Shown here piece by piece: positions 1 through 4,555 of a stretch of 6,962 bases of DNA. A program made the translations under genes and the position numbers. The notes below the pieces were generated by a model that saw only the letters and a list, made by a program, of their open reading frames with translations, was not told the origin of the DNA and made no database searches. Position 1 is the first letter of the stretch; the number at the start of each line of letters is the position of its first letter. Source of the DNA: JADJNW01 sp964526645 (lineage in GTDB: Bacteria > Bacteroidota > Bacteroidia > Chitinophagales > Saprospiraceae); the NCBI GenBank assembly GCA_964526645.1, contig CAZGJN010000069.1, positions 1-6,962 of the forward strand, read 5' to 3'.

Positions 1-574
1 TTGCATTTTGAGAATTTTCACAGCCATTAGCATCCCTGACTGTGACGCTGTAACTGCCCGCCGCCAATCCCGAAAACGTACCACTGCTTTGAAAAGCGCC
101 GCCATTCAAGCTGAATTGATAGGGGGATTGTCCACCCGAAGCGCTTGCCGAAATCGAGCCATTGCTTTGATTGCAGCCGGGATTCGTCGTTGAAAGACTG
201 AGGTTAGGCACAGCATCAACTGTTATATTGATCGTTTGATTAATCGTAGCCGTGCAGACATCTCCATCGTCATCATCCCTTTGCGTGACGCTAATCAATG
301 TGGCTGTTGTAGAAGAAGAGACGGTATGCGTTACCGTATGGCCATTGGCAATATTGGAAAGCGAAAAAGTACTACCACCAATGCGATATTGCACATCAAA
401 ATCATCGTCGTCATCATCCGACAAAGAGAAAGTAATTGTCACTTGCCCGCCGCCACACCCGACATCATTCGCCGAAATCGAGCCGCTGGGCGGGTCGTCA
501 TCGTCGCATTGGGCACTTATAAAAAAAGGAAAAGCTGCTAATAGTAGTATCAAAAGACCTCTCCAAAACATCAT
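1..574 (-). CDS. Exported SprB-repeat surface protein, N-terminal part (cut by window edge)
   Basis: An open frame on the minus strand begins at tandem ATG codons (574-572 and 571-569) and runs off the left edge, giving about 190 residues. Numbering from the second ATG, residues 1-21 form a signal peptide (MFWRGLLILLLAAFPFFISA, then QC). Residues 22-121 look like an Ig-like beta-sandwich with three Asp runs (DDDD at 23-26, DDDDDD at 52-57, DDDD at 99-102). Residues 123-190 match the SprB repeat pattern: a Cys near the start, GSISASASGG, then PYQFSLNGG, FSGLAAGSY and VTVRDANGC. SprB repeats occur in large Bacteroidota surface adhesins, often exported by type IX secretion; the C-terminal sorting domain would lie outside the window. 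The 4-nt overlap with the stop of the upstream minus-strand gene suggests translational coupling. The role as an adhesin or cell-surface polymer is inferred; the substrate is unknown. Confidence 0.82.
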   Translation of the reverse strand, partial: MMFWRGLLILLLAAFPFFISAQCDDDDPPSGSISANDVGCGGGQVTITFSLSDDDDDDFDVQYRIGGSTFSLSNIANGHTVTHTVSSSTTATLISVTQRDDDDGDVCTATINQTINITVDAVPNLSLSTTNPGCNQSNGSISASASGGQSPYQFSLNGGAFQSSGTFSGLAAGSYSVTVRDANGCENSQNA

Positions 575-1380
575 TCGTTAACAATTTTGATAGTGGTTAA
601 AGCCGTTTTGCTGGAAAGCATAGCACCTTCCGTTGAACTGACGATAATCAAGTAGTACGTCCCCGAAAGTAAATTCGCAGGGAGTGGCACGGTATCTTTT
701 AGATTGAAACCCGCATTCGGCAAAATATTACTCAAGGATTTGAAGCCCAGGAGTTGGTCATTCCAATCGAGCGTAGCATTTTGCGACAAGAAGTAGCGCA
801 CCTCGGTGGGGGGCGTAGGCTGGTCAAAAATATTTTGGAAATGGATGTCTAATTGTACCGTTGCCCCCGCAGGATAGATCAATTGGTCGGTACTTGCCCC
901 TGCGATGAGCAAAAACAATTGCTTCTGGGCGCCGTAACGCTCGTTTTCTGCCAGCAGTTCGCGTTCGTCATTTACCAGCGGCGTACTTTTTTTCAAGAAA
1001 CCCTTATCCAGTGTGCCTGCTGGCGACACTTGTTTGCCATCAGAGGCTACCACGGTGTAGTAATAATCTACATTCGGCAGGGCGCTATAATCACAGAGCC
1101 AGGTACTTTTTTGCCAGGCATTGCTCACCTCTTGCAAGGTAGTGGCTTTGGTACTGGTAGTACGAAATACCTTGTATGTAGTTGCCGTTTCGGAAGGTTC
1201 CCAGCGTATCAATACAAATTTATCATAAATACCATCGCTGGCACTAATGTCCCGTGGGGCTTGCAAAGACAGTGCTTCTGGGGCATGATTCGCTGCAGCA
1301 GCAATGATTTTATCGCCGGTTTTCTGAGCTAAAAGTGGAAATTGCCCTACTATTGCCAGTATAAAAAATAGCTTGTACAT
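571..1380 (-). CDS. Exported FnIII / CARDB-like beta-sandwich protein
   Basis: This 269-residue protein starts at ATG 1380-1378. Residues 1-18 are a signal peptide (MYKLFFILAIVGQFPLLA). Residues about 40-120 resemble a fibronectin type III domain: an APRDISASDG entry strand, FVLIRWEP with the conserved Trp, TYKVFR, and a YYYTVVASDG strand. Residues about 165-267 resemble a CARDB/Ig-like domain, with YPAGATVQLDIHFQN, a YFLSQNATLDWNDQLLG segment typical of CARDB proteins, and GTYYLIIVSS near the end. No catalytic motif is visible, so a binding or scaffold role at the cell surface is the likeliest reading. It is the first gene of a minus-strand pair and overlaps the SprB-repeat gene by 4 nt, so the two are probably co-expressed. 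It diverges from the sigma-factor operon across about 180 bp, so shared regulation is possible. Exact function is unknown. Confidence 0.8.
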   Translation of the reverse strand: MYKLFFILAIVGQFPLLAQKTGDKIIAAAANHAPEALSLQAPRDISASDGIYDKFVLIRWEPSETATTYKVFRTTSTKATTLQEVSNAWQKSTWLCDYSALPNVDYYYTVVASDGKQVSPAGTLDKGFLKKSTPLVNDERELLAENERYGAQKQLFLLIAGASTDQLIYPAGATVQLDIHFQNIFDQPTPPTEVRYFLSQNATLDWNDQLLGFKSLSNILPNAGFNLKDTVPLPANLLSGTYYLIIVSSTEGAMLSSKTALTTIKIVNE

Positions 1381-1427
1381 TCGAATACCTTTTTTAAATC
1401 CTATTGCTACAACGTAAAAATGTTACT

Positions 1428-1479
1428 AAACTTTTAAAGGATTTTTTACAAATTTTGTTGCCAAAGGAAAACTTTTAAA
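1428..1479. promoter_or_regulatory. Candidate operator: repeat-palindrome-repeat
   Basis: AAACTTTTAAA occurs at 1428-1438 and again, identically, at 1469-1479. Between them lies ACAAATTTTGT at 1448-1458, a perfect palindrome about a central T. The three 11-bp units are centred at 1433, 1453 and 1474, that is 20 and 21 bp apart, about two helical turns. The spacing suggests a protein bound on one face of the helix between the divergent genes. The region is AT-rich, so chance is a real alternative. Confidence 0.3.
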
Positions 1480-1528
1480 AAAAAGTAGGCTTGCATTGGT
1501 AACAATTGGTTGGATAGGTCATATCAAC

Positions 1529-1558
1529 ATGAATCAACAACAGAAGAAAAACCGCTGA
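1529..1558 (+). other. Possible nine-codon upstream ORF before the sigma gene
   Basis: ATG at 1529 opens a short frame encoding MNQQQKKNR and stops at TGA 1556-1558, five bases before the sigma-factor ATG at 1564. Its stop overlaps GAGG (1557-1560), the only Shine-Dalgarno-like stretch near that start. A leader peptide affecting sigma translation is conceivable, but nothing in the sequence proves it is translated. Confidence 0.15.
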
Positions 1559-1563
1559 GGTCA

Positions 1564-2121
1564 ATGAATTATACATCGGAAGCAATTATTGCGGGATTGA
1601 AAGCCAAAGACCAACAGGTGCTCTTGCATTTGTACAAAACGTATGGCGGATTGGTTGCTGGGCATGTGCGCAAAAATAATGGCTCAGACGAGGATGCTCG
1701 GGAAATGATTCAGGTAACAATGCTGGAACTTTGGATCGCGGTGCAGGAAGGGCGTTACCAGGAACAGGGAAAACTAGACCAGTACATTTATCAACTGGCT
1801 GCCAATAGCTGGCGCGAAGAACTCCGCCGCCGCCGCAATCGCCCCCAAACTACGCTCGATGATGCGCAACTGCAAATAGAAGATGACGGCGAATCAAGTT
1901 TGGCGCAAGCCATCGTGAAAGACCAGTATTTACAAGCCGTACACGAAGGCATCGGGCAATTGGGCGAACCCTGTCGGGAAATCATTCAGTTGTATCATTT
2001 GCAAAAAGTGAGTTTGCAGGAAGTGGCAGCACAAATGCAGTACGATTATGACAATTTGCGGAAGCGCATTTTCGATTGTCGGAAGAAATTGAAGAAAATA
2101 GTGGAACAATTGATTGGATAA
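1564..2121 (+). CDS. ECF-type RNA polymerase sigma factor (sigma-70 family)
   Basis: From ATG 1564 the product is 185 residues, a usual length for an ECF sigma factor. An in-frame TTG at 1510 would add 18 polar residues unlike the family and is not preferred. Region 2 spans about residues 18-92: LYKTYGGLVAGHV, then DEDAREMIQVTMLELW matching the -10-recognition segment (compare DAEDIVQETFLKLW), ending in a basic stretch RRRRNR. An acidic linker follows (about 97-120). Region 4 spans about 122-180, with PCREIIQLYHLQKVS and the helix-turn-helix SLQEVAAQMQYDYDNLRKRIFDC, where the usual promoter -35 reader lies. The protein should direct RNA polymerase to a small regulon, often including its own operon. 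It heads four co-directional genes, and the next encodes a membrane protein with an anti-sigma-like N-terminus. The target promoters cannot be told from this sequence. Confidence 0.9.
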   Translation: MNYTSEAIIAGLKAKDQQVLLHLYKTYGGLVAGHVRKNNGSDEDAREMIQVTMLELWIAVQEGRYQEQGKLDQYIYQLAANSWREELRRRRNRPQTTLDDAQLQIEDDGESSLAQAIVKDQYLQAVHEGIGQLGEPCREIIQLYHLQKVSLQEVAAQMQYDYDNLRKRIFDCRKKLKKIVEQLIG

Positions 2122-2191
2122 TTTGCTAATGTGCTGATGTGTCAATATAGTGGTACATCAGCAAATCGGCAAATCAACACATCGGCAAATT
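2120..2191. repeat. Intergenic inverted repeat with two competing stems
   Basis: Nearly the whole sigma/TPR-gene gap is repeat. Arm 2120-2140 pairs with 2171-2191 at 17 of 21 positions. Within it, TGCTGATGT (2132-2140) pairs perfectly with ACATCAGCA (2155-2163) over a 14-nt loop. Both pairings use the same left arm, so they exclude each other. GCAAAT recurs at 2161, 2169 and 2185. The left arm begins inside the sigma stop codon, and the right arm ends 7 bases before the next ATG. No U-tract follows, so it is not a standard terminator. It may be a dispersed intergenic repeat or an mRNA-processing or stability element. Confidence 0.6.
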
Positions 2192-2198
2192 AAAAAAG

Positions 2199-2951
2199 AT
2201 GGAAAATTTTGAATTGCAGGAAAAATTAAGGGCTTACGCAAGTGGAGAACTGACCTCAACAGAAAAAGTGGCATTGCAGCAGGCAGCAGCCCAATCGCCG
2301 GAACTGGCAGAGGAACTACACTTTAGCCAAAAGCTGACCCAGGCATTGCAACACAAAGACTTGTTGGAGGTGAATGGCATCATCGGCGGCATCATCGCTT
2401 CGGAGGGATTGCCGCCCGGTGCCTCCACCAGCAAAGGCTGGAGTTGGAGAGGATTTTTACTCTCCTTACTAACGGTGAGCGCTCTGTCAACGGGCATCTA
2501 TTTTTGGGGTAATCAATTACATTGGTGGCAAAGCCAAGAGGAAAAACTGGTATTGCAATATTTACAACCCATGGAGAACGTGCTGTTCACCGAACAAACC
2601 GGCATGGCAGCGGATGACCTGCGCCTCGGTATGGATGCTTACGACCAAAAAGACTATGGCAGGGCGATTGTGCGTTTGGAAAAATATTATAATCGAACAA
2701 AAGACGCAAACGTTGGTTTGTTCCTCAGTATCAGTTATTTGTTACAACAGCAAGCCGACAAAGCCTTGCCGGTTTTAAACCACATCGGTCAGAAGCTGGA
2801 AGGTCCAGCTCAGGAAGCGGCACAGTGGTATCGGGCTTTAGCGTATTTGCAATTGAATGAGCGTGAAAAAGGCAAAGAAGTGCTGGATGCGATGCCGACT
2901 GAAGGGCTGTACGCGGAGGATACTAAAGAATTGCTACAAGCATTGGAATAA
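2199..2951 (+). CDS. Single-pass membrane protein with anti-sigma-like N-terminus and TPRs
   Basis: The protein has 250 residues. Residues 1-55 are helical and read like the cytoplasmic domain of an anti-sigma factor (LQEKLRAYASGELTSTEK, then SPELAEELHFSQKL), but lack the His/Cys zinc ligands of the ZAS type. A hydrophobic segment at about 85-103 (GFLLSLLTVSALSTGIYFW) is one membrane helix. Residues about 136-245 hold two or three TPR-like units, the clearest with GMDAYDQKDYGRAIVRLEKYY, then a second at about 171-204 and a third with WYRALAYLQLNEREKGKEVL. The likely topology is N-terminus in the cytoplasm and TPRs outside. It lies 77 nt after the sigma gene, so a role as its membrane-bound partner or inhibitor is inferred. 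The alternative is a TPR scaffold for the exported proteases downstream. An A-rich leader, without a clear Shine-Dalgarno site, precedes the start. Confidence 0.8.
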   Translation: MENFELQEKLRAYASGELTSTEKVALQQAAAQSPELAEELHFSQKLTQALQHKDLLEVNGIIGGIIASEGLPPGASTSKGWSWRGFLLSLLTVSALSTGIYFWGNQLHWWQSQEEKLVLQYLQPMENVLFTEQTGMAADDLRLGMDAYDQKDYGRAIVRLEKYYNRTKDANVGLFLSISYLLQQQADKALPVLNHIGQKLEGPAQEAAQWYRALAYLQLNEREKGKEVLDAMPTEGLYAEDTKELLQALE

Positions 2952-2954
2952 AAG

Positions 2955-2981
2955 TTTCCCGAAATCTTCAAGATTTGGAAA
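2955..2981. repeat. Short palindromic element before the protease gene
   Basis: AAATCTT (2962-2968) and AAGATTT (2970-2976) form a perfect 7-bp palindrome around a single C. It is flanked by TTTCC (2955-2959) and GGAAA (2977-2981), giving 12 paired positions with a two-base bulge (CG at 2960-2961) on the left only. It begins 4 nt after the TPR-gene stop codon and ends 27 nt before the protease ATG. No U-tract follows on the plus strand, so a terminator is unlikely. Confidence 0.5.
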
Positions 2982-3008
2982 AACTGGTATTCGAAAACGC
3001 AAAAAATT

Positions 3009-4481
3009 ATGCTACGACTTTCCGTTTTACTCTCTGTCTTGCTCATCGCTGCATCCCTCGCGGCGCAGCGCGCGGGTTTGCTTTGTTCCGATGCGAAATA
3101 CCAGTCCGTTCCTTTGCTGCCCTCCTACAGCGGCGCGAAGTACAACGAAGTGCCGCTACGAGTGAGTTTGAAAAAGTATTGCCCTGTACCCGGCGACCAA
3201 AAGCAGATGGGGGCTTGCGTGGGCTGGGCGGTGGGCTATGGCGCGCTCACGATTGCGCGGGCACAAAAGGCAGGCATCACCGACCCTTCAGAAATCACCG
3301 AAATGGCAAATTCGGCAGCTTTTATTTACAATCAAATCAAGCTGCAAGCCGATGATTGTACAACTGGGGCTTACATCGAAGACGCACTGACCCTGCTGAA
3401 AGCCAGGGGTGATTGCCTGGAAAAATCATTCAATTATCAGAAAACCGATTGCCGTGCTTTACCGGAGGCGCAGCATTTGAATGAAGCGAATCGCTACCGC
3501 ATTCAGGATTATGCAGCGGTTTTCACCCTAGACGAAGCGCCCAAAAGCAAGATTTCTAAAGCCTGCAAGGTACTCGCCACCCAGACTCCGATGGTTGTGG
3601 GATTGGCGGTTACACCCGATTTTTGGGAAATCAAACCCGGTGCGCAACTTTGGAATCCGCTTGAAAATGAAGCACCAACGGGCTTCCATGCGATGGTATT
3701 GGTGGGGTATGACAATGTGGAAAAGCAATTCGAACTGCTCAATAGCTTTGGCGCTTCCTGGGGGCGCAACGGTTTTATCCGAATATCTTACGATGACTTT
3801 GAACGCCTCTGCCGCTATGCCTATGTCCTGATGCCGGATTTTAATGGACAGCCCTTGAGTGAAGACCTTCTCACACAAGCAGATACGGAAACCGCCCTAA
3901 GCGGGGAATTTGTCTTTCGCAAACCGGCGGGCTACCTGACCACCAGCGAGGGCGAGGAGGTGCCATTTTTTGAAGAAGTAGCCACGCATTGGAACGCTGA
4001 GCAGGGTATTTACACTACCAAGGTGCCGTATTTTGGAGTGGGTGATGTATTTCAACTCGTGGCGCGAGAAATTCCGAGAGGAAGGTACGCCTATGTTTTT
4101 AGCCAAAGTCCTGAAAGTAAAGTGAACTTGCACTTTCCAAAAATAGTAGCAGCGGGAAAAACAGCTAGTTTTGTATTGGAAAAAACAGCGGAAATCGTCA
4201 TTCCGAATGAAGAAACGGTGATGCAATTGCCGAGTCCGGGCGCGGATTTTTTGTGCATTTTGTACAGCAACGCTCCGATTGTGGACCTTGACCAACGCTT
4301 GCAAAGTTTACAAAACGGGGCAGCACCATTTCCCGAAAGGGTTGCCATGGCTTTTCAAGATATTCTGATTCCGGCGGCACAAGTGCGTTTTTCGGAAGGT
4401 AAAATGGCGTTCAACGCTGTGCCAAAAGCCGGTTCGCAACAAATTGCCGTACCCTTGATTTTAAAAGTGGAAGCGAGGTAG
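3009..4481 (+). CDS. Exported papain-like (C1 family) cysteine protease with DUF4384-like tail
   Basis: The protein has 490 residues. Residues 1-19 are a signal peptide (MLRLSVLLSVLLIAASLAA). The protease domain spans about 45-278. The catalytic Cys is C70 in QMGACVGWAVGYGA, with the oxyanion Gln at Q64, six residues before it as in papain. The catalytic His is H227 in TGFHAMVLVGYD, and the Asn is N245 in LLNSFGASWGRNGFIRIS. The triad is complete and in order, so an active endopeptidase is expected. Residues about 300-490 are a beta-rich tail resembling DUF4384: GDVFQLVAREIPRGRYAYVFSQ, VNLHFPK, a VMQLPSPGADFLCILYS segment, and a final LILKVEAR strand. Several Cys residues (26, 58, 117, 136, 148, 186, 268) may form disulfides outside the cytoplasm. 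It sits 57 nt after the TPR gene and 74 nt before the caspase-like gene, suggesting it acts in the same extracytoplasmic process. The substrate is unknown; the caspase-like neighbour is a speculative candidate. Confidence 0.88.
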   Translation: MLRLSVLLSVLLIAASLAAQRAGLLCSDAKYQSVPLLPSYSGAKYNEVPLRVSLKKYCPVPGDQKQMGACVGWAVGYGALTIARAQKAGITDPSEITEMANSAAFIYNQIKLQADDCTTGAYIEDALTLLKARGDCLEKSFNYQKTDCRALPEAQHLNEANRYRIQDYAAVFTLDEAPKSKISKACKVLATQTPMVVGLAVTPDFWEIKPGAQLWNPLENEAPTGFHAMVLVGYDNVEKQFELLNSFGASWGRNGFIRISYDDFERLCRYAYVLMPDFNGQPLSEDLLTQADTETALSGEFVFRKPAGYLTTSEGEEVPFFEEVATHWNAEQGIYTTKVPYFGVGDVFQLVAREIPRGRYAYVFSQSPESKVNLHFPKIVAAGKTASFVLEKTAEIVIPNEETVMQLPSPGADFLCILYSNAPIVDLDQRLQSLQNGAAPFPERVAMAFQDILIPAAQVRFSEGKMAFNAVPKAGSQQIAVPLILKVEAR

Positions 4482-4485
4482 GGAC

Positions 4486-4538
4486 GAAGGATATGGGTAG
4501 AGGGATTACCCATCGTGACGATCCTTCTACCCTCTACC
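4486..4538. repeat. Intergenic nested and competing inverted repeats
   Basis: The gap before the caspase-like gene folds in two exclusive ways. In one, GAAGGAT (4486-4492) pairs with ATCCTTC (4521-4527) and encloses ATGGGTA (4493-4499) paired with TACCCAT (4507-4513), a 14-bp stem with one seven-base bulge. In the other, GGTAGAGGG (4496-4504) pairs perfectly with CCCTCTACC (4530-4538). TCGTGACGA (4513-4521) adds a short palindrome. No U-tract follows, so a simple terminator is unlikely; an mRNA switch, a processing site or a dispersed repeat are open. Confidence 0.55.
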
Positions 4539-4555
4539 AACCACAATAAAAAAAT

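Larger units (their letters stand above)
1381..1563. promoter_or_regulatory. Divergent AT-rich intergenic region
   Basis: This stretch separates the start of the minus-strand secreted-protein gene from the sigma-factor start and must hold promoters for both directions. I see no convincing gene in it apart from a tiny upstream ORF. The Bacteroidota promoter pattern (TTTG near -33, TAnnTTTG near -7) is matched only weakly. AAATTTTG at 1450-1457 and TAGGCTTG at 1486-1493 each miss the -7 consensus by one base, and neither has a TTTG box at the right spacing. Promoter positions therefore stay unassigned. Confidence 0.5.

Noticed and set aside
236..581. Two overlapping plus-strand frames of about 100 codons
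   Set aside because: They are antisense to the SprB-repeat gene; their Ser/Ile-rich composition comes from the reversed Asp codons and other repeats.
853..1332. Plus-strand open frame of 159 codons
   Set aside because: It lies antisense within the FnIII/CARDB gene, which has a signal peptide and recognisable domains; the antisense product shows no motif.
1510..1563. Upstream TTG start for the sigma factor adding 18 residues
   Set aside because: The extension is polar and unlike ECF sigma N-termini; ATG 1564 gives the usual length of 185 residues.
2120..2191. CRISPR array or tandem repeat
   Set aside because: The GCAAAT units are too short, unevenly spaced and too few, and there are no spacers of regular length or cas genes.
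2857..3355. Plus-strand frames bridging the TPR and protease genes
   Set aside because: They are out-of-frame overlaps with two well-supported genes; the translations are basic and lack domains.
3897..4304. Minus-strand frame of 135 codons
   Set aside because: It is antisense to the DUF4384-like tail of the protease, with no motif or plausible start context.
4486..4555. Rho-independent terminator between the protease and caspase genes
   Set aside because: The stems are present but are followed by A-rich rather than U-rich sequence, and the genes look co-transcribed.
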